Positions 21,893-33,564 are shown, counted from the stretch's first letter. The stretch is 64,000 nt of DNA from Penelope pileata (GCA_013396635.1 WBMW01005645.1:367808-431807); one strand, 5' to 3'. Program-made: numbers and translations. The notes: generated by a model not told the origin, from the sequence alone.

Positions 21893-22650
21893 ATGAAAAG
21901 AAAACAAATGAAGACCAAGAGAAACTCTCCCTAGCTGTTAAATTATAATGTGTGCACTGCCCTGGGGAACCATTTTGAGCTGAGAAATTCCAAACTATTG
22001 AATTTATTGCCAATTCATTTTGTAGTTTAATTATTGCATGGAGCAATGAAAACAAGTAGGCACATCCAAAAAGCCACCTCAGCTGCCCTCCCTCTGCACA
22101 CCTGTCCTCCCCCCTCCCCGCTCCCAGTACTGTCACTGCACACACACACCCACAGTCCCTTTGATGATGGGACTCGTGGTGCAGGAGATGCGAGTCGCTG
22201 TGCTGCTAGTTAATTGCTCCAGCATGTATTCTTCCACAAGCTGCAGTCCCTTTCTCAGTCATGTCGTCTCCTTTGTCTCCTCCTCATCCCTGTTTGGGTG
22301 ACTGCTCTGCTCCAGCCCTACTTAGGTGGATAACTTCCTCCTCCTCGGACAAGCAAGTCTGCGGTGTCACCTCCCGGGTGTCTTCACACCCTTCATTTTC
22401 TTAAGGACATCTTCTGTGCGAGGGCTTTTGTTATGAAACTTGCTCTCTAGTTATTAAAGTTTGAGCCAAACGTGGTATTGCTCCTAGCAGCAATGGATGT
22501 AGAAAAGTTCTCAGCCTCTGCTCTTAAGTTTGCAAATTGTCTAATATTACAATCACACAGCACAGCGTTTAAGGGGAATATGTTAAACACAACGATTCTT
22601 CTGCTAAAAATTCTCTTCTTAGTAAGGTGAAGTAACAGCAGCGTTCCCTA
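21893..22650. other. Spacer upstream of the HSDL2 promoter
   Basis: Holds the second member of the 108-bp paralogous pair (21908-22016, partner 17969-18077) and a short CA repeat at about 22138-22150. No coding feature is seen. Composition changes sharply to CpG-rich at about 22660. Confidence 0.6.
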
Positions 22651-22813
22651 AGACGCACGTTAATTGGCAGTGAACAAACACCGCGGAGTTGCGACAAGCC
22701 GCAGGCCCACGCGAATCCCCCACACCTCCACCGGCCCAACCCCACAATGGCGGCCCGCACCGCCCCTGCCGGCCCTGGCGGCTGCGCGGAGGGCGGTGCG
22801 AGGGCCCGGGGCC

Positions 22814-22850
22814 GTGCGAGGGGCGGTGCGAGGGGCGGTGCGAGGGGCGG
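22814..22850 (+). repeat. 12-bp GC-rich minisatellite
   Basis: GGGGCGGTGCGA is repeated two full times, with partial copies on each side. Each unit carries a GC-box-like GGGGCGG core. Confidence 0.85.
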
Positions 22851-22875
22851 CCCCGTCCCTCCGGGGGCCGGCGTT

Positions 22876-22905
22876 GTCCCGTCCCGTCCCGTCCCGTCCC
22901 GTCCC
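22876..22905 (+). repeat. (GTCCC)6 array in the HSDL2 5' leader
   Basis: Six perfect GTCCC units end 8 bp before the HSDL2 ATG. The opposite strand reads (GGGAC)6, with regularly spaced GGG runs able in principle to form a G-quadruplex. Confidence 0.92.
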
Positions 22906-22913
22906 GTGCCGCC

Positions 22914-22930
22914 ATGCTGCCCAACACCGG
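22914..22930 (+). CDS. HSDL2: HSDL2 coding exon 1
   Basis: Encodes MLPNT and the first two bases of Gly6. The context GCCGCCATG is near-ideal Kozak. Donor GG|GTAAGC. A short first coding exon with a long first intron (1,982 bp) is normal for this gene. A decayed duplicate lies exactly 2,700 bp upstream. Confidence 0.95.
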
Positions 22931-23356
22931 GTAAGCCGTCCCCGGCCTCCCTCCCTCCTTCCCTCCGCGGCTTCGGGGTCCCGGGGCCGGGGTGGGGCCG
23001 CAGCGGGACAGCCCGAGCCAGGCCGGGCCGGGAGAGCGCGGGGTGGGACTGTGGTCTGCGTGTCAGTGTGCTGTGCGAGTGTCGGTGCTCCTCATAGATG
23101 GAAGCAGCGCGCCGAGCTGCGCCCGTCCGGTTGGGCAATGCGCTGAATTCCCGACGTGTCTGAGCGAGCTGCAGGGCTCTGCTGCTCTCGCTGTGGCCGC
23201 AAATGCTTTCCTTGTGTCACAGCAGGTGCGCGGGTCAGCGGGACGTGGTTTCCCCATGGCAAGTCCCTGTCCTGACAGGTCCCAGTCGTCGTGAAGGCAC
23301 TTCCAGGGGGTGGGTCCGTGCCTTTCACTGGCACCAGGCTGAGGAACAGATCTGTC

Positions 23357-23394
<38 letters not shown>

Positions 23395-26300
23395 ATTTTA
23401 TAGATTTTNNNNNNNNNNNNNNNNNNNNNNNNNNNNNNNNNNNNNNNNNNNNNNNNNNNNNNNNNNNNNNNNNNNNNNNNNNNNTTTTGGCATTTTTGAA
23501 GATGTAACACATTCACTTTGCTCTAGTTGGAGGGAACTCCCCTGATCCCCAGGGCATGTCAGGTGGGAGGAGATAGGCCTTGTCAGGACATCAGCACCCC
23601 TGGCACAGCTGCTCCATGGACGTGGATGGCGTGTGTCCTCTCACGGAGCTTCTGGCTCAGATCTCACCAGCTGCTCTTTTTCTCATCCTGTTGAACCCTG
23701 TTGCTAAGCACAGGGACCGTGTTGGAGCAGACTGAGGCATCCAGCACCACAGCACTCCCAGAATCTGCGCTCTCTAAATCGCCCACCCCATTCAGCAGCA
23801 CTTCGTCGCTGTTCAGCCTCTTTCTGGCAGTGCAACAGCAGATAAACTCATTGCCTTTGCCCTCCTTTGCGAGCCCCAGCTGCAGGTGAACTTTGATTCT
23901 CCGCACACCACCCTGACGTACCCAGGCCGACATTCCCAGATCCTCCTTTGTAACATGTCCTTGCTTGCGCCCCATGTGATGCCTTTGTACGTGGGAGCTT
24001 GGCCGTGGGTCGTGAGTTAGTGGGGCTGGAAACATGGACCTCTTCGTCATTCAGTTCTGAAAAGCAACACAGGTTTCATGCAGGACACCAAAGTGCATGT
24101 TCCTTCATTTGGAAAACCCATGGTCCATGGGGCTGCATGACATATGCATGTATAACATATATAAAGCATATATAACATATATAAAGCATATGTAACATAT
24201 ATAAAGCATATGTAACATATGCTTTAAGTCAGAGTTGAATTTTTTGCTCTTCAAAACTTCAGTGACATTGTGAATGTGAGAACAATATCTTTCTGATGCT
24301 CTAAAAGTTGTTAGTTTCTCCAGAGGCTTTGATTTGACAAATGTCTGGGGACCTGTTGGATTAAACATAGTTGCTGGGAAACTGCAGAGCTGAGTGCAAA
24401 AACTTTAAGAGCAACAATGGCCATTTTTGGAAATCAGATTTTTGGCACTTCTCTTTATGCCATCTTGAGCCACTAGCTATTTGTGGTTAGAGGGCTGCAA
24501 GAGGTAAATGACAGAGAGCTGCACGGAGTGTCATGACATCAGAAACTGACTTTTCTTTTTTACAGCCTCCTCCTTTTCTGCATTTGGAGAACTTAGCAGT
24601 TCTGGTATAAACAGTGTTGGATCGTTCTACCAAAAGGGAGAAACGTAACTGGGTGACCTGTGTAACTTTCATGCTGTGTAGTATTTATAGCCCTGGAAAG
24701 TCATCTCGCCTTCAGTGATGATGGAGGACTTTGCTTTGCTGTAGCTTTTTTACTTTGGGGGTCTATTGTCTTGGTAAAATGTTGAAGGCAGTTGGCTGTT
24801 TTGGGAGATGGCACTGATAAATTTTGTCTGTAAGGAGTGCTAGCAGTTAGTAATGTACAGATTTTGCTTTGTTATCCCTCTTCTTCACCCTCTGCCTCCC
24901 ATTCCCCTGCAGGAAACTAGCAGGCTGCACTCTCTTCATCACGGGCGCGAGTCGGGGCATTGGCAAAGCCATTGCTTTGAAAGCTGCTAAGGATGGTGCC
25001 AACATTGTCATTGCTGCCAAGACAGCAGAGCCCCATCCCAAACTTCCAGGGACGATCTACACTGCTGCTGCAGAGAGTGAGTTGCAATAAGGGCAGGCTT
25101 GGGATTCTGGGCTGTGTGCGTGTCCCAGCTTTATTCTTGTATGTGAGTGGAAAACTGGTTGCGCCCTCTTAGCTGCTGTTCAGCTTGAAAGTAATGAGCC
25201 TGACTGCTTCTCTTGCCTCCCAGAGTTCTGTGAGGCATCTAAATTTGATGGCAATGAAAACATATGTGTCTAGAGGTAATGAAGACCTATGTGCATAGAT
25301 GTAAAAACACTACGTTAATTAAACCATGTGGTGTTCTACACACATTGTTAGTGTTAGGATTTGGTTCTGGCCTCCCCATTCATTATGTAATATGTTAAAA
25401 AGTCTCAGTTTGAAAGTCCATCTTTCGCGTGCTCATTGGATGAGAGATTCTCAGCAGGCTCTCTATTCAATCTGAGAGACAAATGTTAAATGTTTTATTT
25501 TCTGATGATACAGTTGAAGCAGCTGGAGGAAAGGCTTTGCCATGCGTCGTTAACGTGAGGGAAGAACAGCAAATTATCGGTGCCGTGGAGAAAGCTGTGA
25601 AGACTTTTGGAGGTATGCTGAGGTGTAGGGGAGAGGTTGCCAAGCAGATTGCTCAAACAAGAGGAGGAAAGAGCAGCCAAGCCTGTCTTACTCATGTGTT
25701 TTGTCTTTAACTGCTCATGTGATGTGACTTATTTTAAAACCAGGGATTGATATTTTGGTGAACAACGCAAGCGCCATCTCTTTGACTGGCACTTTGGAAA
25801 CAGAAACAAAGAAGGTCAATCTTATGATGGATGTCAACGTGCGAGGCACCTACCTCACGTAAGTGTGGGGAGAGGGAAGCGAAGCAGTTCCAACAAAATG
25901 TATGATGATATCTTAGTTTACCTGCCCTATTTTGTGCAGATGTCTGCAGTTATCAGATATTATGATTATACTCCTTTAAGTCCTTTTGCTAAGAATCAGT
26001 GGAGGAATTTGCAATTAGAGTAGTTTAAAAATACCCGTGATTAGGTTCTGTCTGTGAATTGGAGAGAAGTGTAAAGAGCGTGTCCACAGCACAGAGAGAG
26101 ATGGAAAGAGAGAAATATTCTTTTTTATCTGTGGAGAAGGTAGGGAGGATTTCCCATCTCACAGAACATACTTGTTGAAGTGTTCTTGATTCCTGAGCAG
26201 TAGGAGATTGAGACCTCTGTTAGTGTGTCACACGTGCTGTTCCTGGAAAGAGCTGAAACCCCAGCTGGCTGACAGTTTGCATGTCTCCAGATGAAATGTG

Positions 26301-29300
26301 TGAGTAGCAGGCAGGTATTGTAGTCCATGGCAGCGCTGCTCTCCCTAACCAACTCGATAAAAATTCTCCAGCAGAGGTTACAGGCAAACGTGTACCACAG
26401 TTGTAGAAGTGATGGTTTCTGTGAAGTGGCAGTTATGCTTTACAGATGCACGTGAATTCTGGGATGAATGACATATATCACTCCTCCAGTCACTAGAGTG
26501 AAGGTTTTGAGATTTTTTTTGGAATAGTCATAATAGCTTTTCGCTATACAGTATTATTTCTGTAATGCAGTTTTATAGAAGAGGTGGATATGTGATCAGA
26601 AGAGGCTGTATTTAGGACTAGATGATACTTTGCACCAGTGATAGGGCTTGTTTACTTATCATGGCTTGTTGCCATACCAGAACTATCACAAGGAGATTGT
26701 TCTTTCTGAGCATCTGGAAAATCTGCTTTAGTACATGCTGCTGCACTGTTTGGAGGATGCAGTCCAGTTATCAAGCATGAATACTAGGCCTGAGATGAGT
26801 GAGATTGGACAGATGTTTTCTGTTGTTCTTTCTATCAGTTAATTATTTGGTACAAAGGCAGGGCTTCAGCTTACTGCTGGACCTTCTTGAAAACGTAAAT
26901 ACTGCTCTGCTAGTTCTTCCTGCACTGATAAGTGTTCCATAAAATATGAGATGGCTGTCTTGTCTGATTTCTCTCTCCAGGTCTAAAGCGTGCCTTCCCC
27001 ACTTGCGGAAGAGTAAGAACCCGCATATCCTGAACCTCAGCCCACCGATGAATATGAAGCCCACATGGTTCAAAAACCATTGTGGTAAGCAGCACACAGT
27101 GCCTTTGTTGTTGTTTGCTGAGAACTGTATAAATAACGAATGAACTGTGCAGGAGTGCCAGCATGAATTCCAGACCTTCTGTGTTAAAGGTCAGTAGAGA
27201 CTGACAGGAATGGTTCCTTGGAGTGTTTTGCACTTCACCTGAAAGGAATTGTTTTCTGGGCAAGCATAGTGCAGATTTCATGGCCTTAGTTGGCCTTTAT
27301 ATTGTCAAGAATGTTCTCCAGGTAAGAGTTCCTGCTTTTCCATAGGGTTTCTTAAGACTGTGGAGTGTTTCTATTCCAAGTAGAGACAGAAAATCAAAAT
27401 CTCTTTTCTTACTGCTTCAGCATTCAACTAAAGAGCTATAAAGCTCAATGCTGTCTTTTTACAAAAGACATTATTTTTGAGGAGTGAAAGAGACCTCATT
27501 GTGCTTTTAGGTTAGAACAGGTGTTGCTCACTTTAAATCTGTAGAATACTTTTAAATTTTGGACACTTGTCATGGTAAACTCCTCTAGAAAGTTCGTGTT
27601 CTTTCCCCACAGAAGTTTCCTTTCTCAAAGTAGACAAGAAGGATTTAAAATGCCCTTCTTTCCCTTCCCCCCACCCATAAAGTAGTAGCATAGCAGCTCT
27701 CGTAGCAGGTCTCTGGAAAAAATTGAGAGCTTTGTTGTCGGTGTGGTATGTATAATAACACAAGAAAAACACCATGCAGTTCAGCTTCAGTCATTGTTTC
27801 CATTTGTCAAAAGATGCATGGTTCATTCACTCATAGTGAGAAAATCACCTCTACGGTTCCTATTCACTGGGGATGGGGGGAGTTGGGAGAGTTTTTTGTT
27901 CTACTTTGTCCCCAGAAACTTGATTTTCCATATGAACAAATAACTTGAATTTTATGTCCTTCAAAAGTGAAATTCTGCTGATAGTCTGTAAATTTGTGTC
28001 TTGCTAAATAAGGGATTTTTGTGTACTTCTTGTTGTAGCTTATACCATTTCTAAGTATGGAATGTCAATGTGTGTCCTGGGAATGGCAGAAGAATTTAGA
28101 GGAGAAGTTGCTGTTAATGCTTTATGGCCTAAAACAGGTGATTTTTTTTTTTTTTAATTACACTAAATCAACATTGCCTTGATGAAAACTGTTGATGTGA
28201 CCTGAAGTATAAAAGAAGATAGGAATGTGCAAGCTGTCTAGAAATAAAAATGTTGCTTTGAAAGGTTTATCTGCCAAAAATAGGAAAGTTCACTACTTTA
28301 GGGAGAGACAGAGAAGACTGTCATGGTATGTAAAATACAATTGCAAAGTTTTTAATTTAAAGAATCTCATATGAATGTGATTAGCTTCAATGCTGGGGTG
28401 ACCACTTTACTGGTATGGCTCTATCGGTTAATCCAGCCCTTGAAACCTGACAAATGTGCTGGCAGTAAGATGTCAGGAGCTCTCCATTTATCTTAAAGTG
28501 AAAGAGGTGGCCTACCAAAAGGATGAGGGGCAAGCCTGCCACTGAGAGTGTGTCTGAGCAGGAGAGATATTGCAGGATCGAACATAATCTCTGTGAGTTC
28601 TAGGAAAACCAGCAGCACTATATGTGAAGATGGTGGAAGGATACGCAGATTATGAGACAGTAATGTTCAAAACCGTTTTCTATCAGTCTGTGCCGGTAGT
28701 CTGATTGTGTTTAGAAGGATAATAGTTGGCACTAATAGGAAAGTGCATGGGCCAGGAAAGGTGAACAGGTTAATGAATCCTCAGAGCAGTGGAATATACT
28801 CATGTCAAAAGGACCTGATAAGCTTCATCAGTGTATTTGACAGAAATAATCTCAGAACTGTTGATAGTAATTTAAGGGAGAAAAAAAAAATTTTTGCAGT
28901 ACCCATCATGTTTCAGTGGACTGAAGAAAGGCCAGTATGTTTCCTATCCTTCGAAAGGAGAAAAAGACCTAGCTGTTTGTAATCAAGTGGAATACTATAA
29001 TGAGGCACCTTAGGAGATTCAGATTTTATTCTTGGCTCTAACGCAGCCTCTCTGTGGTCTCTTGAAAAATGGACTTTGTGCTATTTGATTTCTGGTGTTT
29101 AACCTAGAGTTACTTTGTTATCTGAGGAGTTACTGCAAGGCTAAAATTAAGAGTGGAGATTTTCAGTGCGGTGATCACCACGGAAAGTACCTGTTAATTA
29201 CTAAGTTCACTTTGAGAAGGATAGCTGTCCTGTGTGTTTTTCATGTCTCAAATAAAGCTGGAGGTAGTCTCTGTGTAAGAGTATTGATAGAAGGGTTGAG

Positions 29301-32300
29301 GGACATGAATGTCACAAAGAGTCCTTCCCATTCTTCTTCTTTTTGGTTCCTTTAATACTTTTCTATCAAAGTAAATATGCTGGTTGAGAATTATTTGCTG
29401 GATGACAGTATTTTCCAGTTTTATCTTCTTGTAATTTCCTTTCATGTGAAAGGAAAATCAAGTTTGTGCACTTGCCTGAGAGATGGGAATTTCATGTCAT
29501 CTGTGTTAAGCTGTGTTTTCTTATCCTCCAAACTTTCCAGCCATACACACAGCTGCTATGGATATGCTGGGAGGAGCTGGCATAGAGAAGCAGTGCAGGA
29601 AGACGGACATCATTGCAGATGCTGCATATTGCATTTTAACAAAACCAAAAACTTTCACTGGAAATTTCATTATTGATGAAGTTCTGCTGAGAGAAGAGGG
29701 AGTTAAGGATTTTGATGTCTATGCAATTGCACCAGGTAAAAGAGATCTTTAAAATGAGAAGTAAGTTCAGGAAGGAAGGAAGGCGCTGCAGGGAATACGA
29801 ATAGTCTTTTGGCCCCTTAAGTGATTCTGTAAAAAGGTGCTTTGCCCTGACTTTCAGAACGTGCATTCCTGAAAAGCACACAGTAGTCCTCTGAGGTTCT
29901 AATCATTGCCTATTAAATTAAAAAAAAATCCTGTAACAAGAAGAAAATAGAGCTGCACTGTAGGTGGTGCATATATTACTGGTTACCAAATAGTGAGATA
30001 GAGTTTCTTCATCTTCAGATGTTTTTCATTGCATTTGTAAGAGGCTTCTGAGTCTGATTTTAAATGAACCAGAACCTAAACATGTTATTTCATGCTGTGT
30101 CTGCATTCAGGCTGCAGTTCATTTACTTGCAAACCGGGGTGTAATTTCATACAAAATGGATTCCTATTTGTGTTGTTCACCTTTACCTGAACTTACTGTT
30201 ATTTTTTTGACTCTCCTTTAGGTCACCCCCTGATGCCTGACTTCTTCTTAGATGCTGAAATTGATGCGACAGGCATGAAACCAGAAAGCCATGGTAGGGA
30301 AACCTCTGCACGTACAAGTTGATTATTTCTGATGGAAATGAAACAGAGGGGCGTTCAGGTTATTTTTCTTTTTTCCCAAGCATTTGGACTACACTCGAGA
30401 TATTTGGCAGAAGCTCATTTTGTATTTGGGGTGTTTGGTTTATGGGAGTGACCATAGTTTGTCTGTTTATAATCAGTGCCTTATCTTGAATAATCCTTTT
30501 TTAACCATCTGATTTGTGTAGTATGGCAATTACAGGTAAATGTTGCTGGAAAAAAGCCAAGAGCAAACAGCTTATTTTGCAAGAGTGTCATATCTGTGTT
30601 GCTATGTTTGTACAGAATAACTTGACACAGAGCCTCCATTCCTAGATGAAATTCCCCCAGTCATACCTGATGTGAAATGAGAATGAAATGGAGAAATCTT
30701 TCATACCTGAGATGAAATGGAGAAATCTTTTTTTCATAAGAGGATCAGTATCGCTTTTTCGGAATAGCGGTGTGTCAAGTTGGAGGGCAAATAAAAATAC
30801 TGAATAGATTTCATGGCAGTGCGAAAACAAATATAGGGAAGGGAAGAAAGAAGCAAAGTTTGAGCAGAGTCCCTTTCCCTTGGAAATACTACTTGTGGTT
30901 TTGCTCTTTGACTTCTCTGCAGGGATTGGTGCTGTTAATGGCCTGGACTTCCAACCCAGCCTATTTAGTAGCGATTCACAGAACAGTCCTAATTATTTCC
31001 TGATACTTAAAACACCTGACTGGCTTTCTATAAGATTTTTAGAGACTGCTGAGCTTGATATGTCTTGTAACTTGCAAATGTTCTTCCTTGTTGAACATGC
31101 ACATTCACTGCAGTGTAGTAAAATGCTGATTGAAAAAGCAGATTGATTTACAGCTTAGAAACTTTTGCAGAAGAATTGCTGAAAATGGATGTATTCTTAG
31201 AAAGACACATAAGATAGAAGCATTTAAGGTGAGAGTTATGTTATTAAAGACACTGGTGGATTTCCTGTTTATGCTATCAGGAGTGTGTTGAGCACATTAG
31301 GGATGAACTGTGAATGGTCGGAATTAAAATTTTTCTGTGGTTTCGTTTTTCCTTTTTTTGACATTGTAAGAAGTGAAGTACATTACAGAATTCCTTAGTG
31401 CTGCATACCAGCTCAAATTCCCAACTGCTGGAAACTTCCTTCATCGTTATTAGTACTGAAATAACAAAACCTTCACTCTCCCAACTGAGATGCTTGAAGC
31501 TTAGACAATTGCCAATGGTCAACGATGCTAAATATTTGCTTTGCAGAGTTTTCTTCAGATGTGAAGACATGCAGTTTTATGGTGCTCTGTTTTTCACAGA
31601 GAAAAATCGTCTATTCCTTGTAGGTGCTTCCCAGGCATTCAAAGAGGAGAAGAAATCAAGTGGATCTAAGCATGCTGCATCTGATGGAGCTTCAGCCAAG
31701 CCTTCGAGTCCCATTGCGGAAACATTCAGAGTTATTCAGGGAGGAATCAATAAAGAAATGGTGAAATCTACCCAGGGAGTCTTTCAGTTTGAATTGTCTG
31801 GTAAGACCATCACTTGTAAAATCCTCAAATGCCAACGTTTCTTGCAAAAGGCAGTCAGGGTTTTCATACATAAACACCCATTTTTTAAAACTGACCCAGA
31901 AACAGGGTATCTTTGGGTACGCTCTGTGGGATGATGCTTTTCAGGGCCAGCTTCAGCACGTGCAGGATGTACCCTGCAGCTCTTGCCACTGGAAGATGCT
32001 CTCTGTGTCTGCAGTATGTGCCATTTCTTCGGGGATTATGCCATTTTTCCTGGTGTTCTTGTGTTCCTGCTTTGTCACATTACGGCTGTGCCGCACAGGG
32101 TCAGCGTGGTGGTGCCCGGCTGTCTCTTGGGGTTCTGCTCCTCGCCTCCACTGCCTCCAGCTCTGCCATCTGCCGCTACCTTGGGCTTGTCCCCAGACAC
32201 GTGGCACTGTGGGGCATCTGCTGGGGCTGGCTTTGTCCACACAGAGAGCGTGGGGCAAGTGACAGCTTCTGGCAAAGCCCCTCCAGTCTGTCTAGCGTGG

Positions 32301-33364
32301 AGAGGGGAAAAGAAAGCAGCTGTGTGATGGGCACAGCAGTCCTTGCTGCGCTGCCACATCTTCTCACTGTTCTGCTCAGGTGATGAAGGAGGCACTTGGT
32401 ACATTGACCTGAAAAACAACGGTGGGAGCGCTGGGGTCGGGAAGGCTCCTGTAGCGGCTGACGTCGTGATGAGCATGTCGAGTGATGACTTTGTGAAGAT
32501 GTTCACTGGTGAGTACCAAACGCGTGCAGCAGAGCGGAGGCAGTTTCGTGTAGCCAGGAAACATTCTGCTGGTGGATGAGCAGACTGGCTTTTCTCTTTT
32601 TGTGGTCCTGGAACTGGGTGAGCTTCAGGCTTCTTGTGGCTCAAGTGAAAGCAGGGTCTAATTCCTTAGTCTTTTCTGAACTCTCATATTCTGCGAAGAA
32701 GAGGATGGATGACTGAGAGAGTTGGGCTTGTTCAGCCTGGAGAAGAGAAGGCTCTAGAAAGACCTCATTGCAGCCTTCCAGTACTTGGAGGGAGCTTATA
32801 AACGTGGGGCAGACTGACTTTTTACACGAGCAGTTAAGGATAGGACTAGGGAGGATTGTTGTAAACTAAAAGAAGGGACATTTAGGTTAGATATTAGGAA
32901 GAAATTCTTTACTTGGAGGGTGGTGAGGCCCTGGCGCAGCTGCCCAGAGAGCTGTGGGTGCCCCATCCCTGGAGGTGCTCAAGGCCTGGCTGGATGGGGC
33001 CCTGGGCAGCCTGAGCTGGTGGGTGGCAGCCCTGCCCAGGGCAGGGGGTTGGGACTGGGTGGGCTTTGAGGTCCCTTCCAACCCAAGCCATGCTGTGAGT
33101 CTATGGTCTCTGATCTGTGTCTCCTAAGTGTGTGCTGCTTTTACAGCAGAACCTGGTAGCAAAGTAAGTGCTAGATACTACTGTAGCGATATCAAGGTTT
33201 TCTGTCTCTGGTTCCTTTCCTTTTCTTGATGATTTTCTATCTTCTTTTTAGGTAAACTAAAGCCAACCATGGCCTTCATGTCAGGAAAATTAAGGATTAA
33301 AGGTAATATGGCACTAGCAATTAAGCTGGAGAAGATGCTGACACAGTTTAATGCTAAGCTGTGA
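22914..33364 (+). CDS. HSDL2: Hydroxysteroid dehydrogenase-like protein 2 (11 coding exons)
   Basis: Eleven exons with GT-AG introns join in frame to 1,284 nt (427 residues plus TGA): 22914-22930, 24913-25076, 25514-25612, 25744-25858, 26981-27084, 28039-28137, 29541-29735, 30222-30293, 31624-31800, 32380-32508 and 33252-33364. Residues 1-265 form a short-chain dehydrogenase/reductase with the cofactor motif TGASRGIG (16-23), NNAS (100-103), Ser152 in NLSPP and the catalytic YTISK (Tyr168, Lys172). A linker of about 50 residues leads to a C-terminal SCP2 sterol-carrier domain (about 319-427). The last three residues, AKL, fit a peroxisomal PTS1 signal. HSDL2 is a peroxisomal protein linked to lipid and fatty-acid metabolism; its exact substrate is not settled. 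Human HSDL2 has 418 residues, so the length is normal. No break is seen. Confidence 0.97.
23360..23484. other. Poly-T tract and 76-N gap in HSDL2 intron 1
   Basis: A run of about 34 T at 23360-23393 is followed by 76 unknown bases (23409-23484). The homopolymer probably caused the gap. Confidence 0.95.
24141..24229. repeat. 20-bp AT-rich tandem repeat in HSDL2 intron 1
   Basis: About four copies of a 20-bp unit close to ACATATATAAAGCATATGTA, each partly palindromic (CATATG, ATATAT). Confidence 0.85.
24913..25076 (+). CDS. HSDL2: HSDL2 coding exon 2
   Basis: Follows CCCCTGCAG and encodes residues 6-61, including the Rossmann-fold cofactor-binding motif TGASRGIG. It ends GCAGAGA|GTGAGT. Reading continues in frame into exon 3 with EIEAAGGK. 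Confidence 0.96.
25514..25612 (+). CDS. HSDL2: HSDL2 coding exon 3
   Basis: Preceded by GATGATACAG. Encodes residues 61-94 (EAAGGKALPCVVNVREEQQ, on to KTFG), part of the Rossmann fold. Donor GGAG|GTATGC. Confidence 0.95.
25744..25858 (+). CDS. HSDL2: HSDL2 coding exon 4
   Basis: Preceded by AAAACCAG. Encodes residues 94-132, with GIDILVNNASAIS carrying the NNAS motif of the dehydrogenase core. Donor CTCAC|GTAAGT. Confidence 0.96.
26981..27084 (+). CDS. HSDL2: HSDL2 coding exon 5
   Basis: Preceded by a strong pyrimidine tract, CTCTCTCCAG. Encodes residues 132-167, including HILNLSPP with candidate catalytic Ser152. Donor TTGTG|GTAAGC. Confidence 0.95.
28039..28137 (+). CDS. HSDL2: HSDL2 coding exon 6
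   Basis: Preceded by TTGTTGTAG. Encodes residues 167-200, beginning AYTISKYGM, which holds the catalytic Tyr168 and Lys172. Donor AAACAG|GTGATT, followed by a T-run. Confidence 0.96.
29541..29735 (+). CDS. HSDL2: HSDL2 coding exon 7
   Basis: Preceded by AACTTTCCAG. Encodes residues 200-265 from AIHTAAMDMLGG to VYAIAPG, the end of the dehydrogenase domain. Donor CACCAG|GTAAAA. A partial relic of this exon lies upstream at 21768-21892. Confidence 0.96.
30222..30293 (+). CDS. HSDL2: HSDL2 coding exon 8
   Basis: Preceded by CTCTCCTTTAG. This 72-nt exon encodes residues 265-289 (GHPLMPDFFLDAE onward), the start of the inter-domain linker. Donor CATG|GTAGGG. Confidence 0.93.
30661..30730 (+). repeat. 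Imperfect tandem duplication in HSDL2 intron 8
   Basis: TCATACCTGA and GAAATGGAGAAATCTTT each occur twice within 70 bp. Confidence 0.8.
31624..31800 (+). CDS. HSDL2: HSDL2 coding exon 9
   Basis: Preceded by TCCTTGTAG. Encodes residues 289-348: a Ser/Ala/Lys-rich linker, then the start of the SCP2 domain (ETFRVIQGG ... FQFELSG). Donor TCTG|GTAAGA. A decayed inverted copy lies at 16167-16364. Confidence 0.95.
32380..32508 (+). CDS. HSDL2: HSDL2 coding exon 10
   Basis: Preceded by GTTCTGCTCAG. Encodes residues 348-391 of the SCP2 domain: DEGGTWYIDLKNNGG, then DVVMSMSSDDFVKMFTG. Donor CACTG|GTGAGT. Confidence 0.96.
32700..33107 (+). mobile_element. CR1 LINE 3' fragment in HSDL2 intron 10
   Basis: Starts with the CR1 reverse-transcriptase C-terminal region (TTGGGCTTGTTCAGCCTGG) and ends in the CR1 3' UTR (GGGCTTTGAGGTCCCTTCC, then AACCCAAGCC). 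It is in the same orientation as HSDL2 and ends about 145 bp before exon 11. Confidence 0.93.
33252..33364 (+). CDS. HSDL2: HSDL2 coding exon 11, terminal
   Basis: Preceded by CTTCTTTTTAG. Encodes residues 391-427, the end of the SCP2 domain (KLKPTMAFMSGKLRIKG onward), and finishes NAKL with TGA at 33362-33364. The GGTAATATG at about 33302 looks like a donor but is read through as Gly-Asn-Met, as in the conserved protein. Confidence 0.96.
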
Positions 33365-33531
33365 GGGGAAAGCCTTACCAGCAGAATATAAGCCTTTCAT
33401 TTGTAATTGCAATGCTACATTTTAAAATACTTTTTTTTTTTTTGATGAAGTACATGAAGTATGGATACATTGCGAGTTTGTTAGAGAATAACTAATTCAG
33501 TTTGATTAAGACTAGAAGGTGTTTGTCTGTG

Positions 33532-33537
33532 ATTAAA
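33532..33537 (+). terminator. HSDL2: Possible HSDL2 poly(A) signal
   Basis: ATTAAA lies about 170 bp after the stop codon, downstream of an AT-rich 3' UTR with a T-run. No AATAAA is seen nearer the stop, but other downstream sites cannot be excluded. Confidence 0.4.
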
Positions 33538-33564
33538 CGAATTCCTTCTTGAGAATACTTACAC

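Larger units (their letters stand above)
22660..23060 (+). promoter_or_regulatory. HSDL2 CpG-island promoter
   Basis: A roughly 400-bp block dense in CG dinucleotides surrounds the HSDL2 start codon at 22914. It contains a YY1-like ACAATGGCGGC at about 22744-22754, GC boxes (GGGGCGG) within the 12-bp repeat at 22814-22850, and a GTCCC array ending 8 bp before the ATG. No TATA box is obvious. This is typical of a housekeeping-gene promoter; the transcription start itself cannot be placed from sequence alone. Confidence 0.75.

Noticed and set aside
16020..22020. HSDL2 relics as pieces of a W-linked gametolog
   Set aside because: They sit beside an intact HSDL2 in mixed orientations and are single exons with introns attached, which fits local duplication. 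Nothing in the sequence shows W linkage.
33302..33307. GGTAAT inside HSDL2 exon 11 as a splice donor
   Set aside because: Reading through gives the conserved Gly-Asn-Met of the SCP2 domain and a normal stop.
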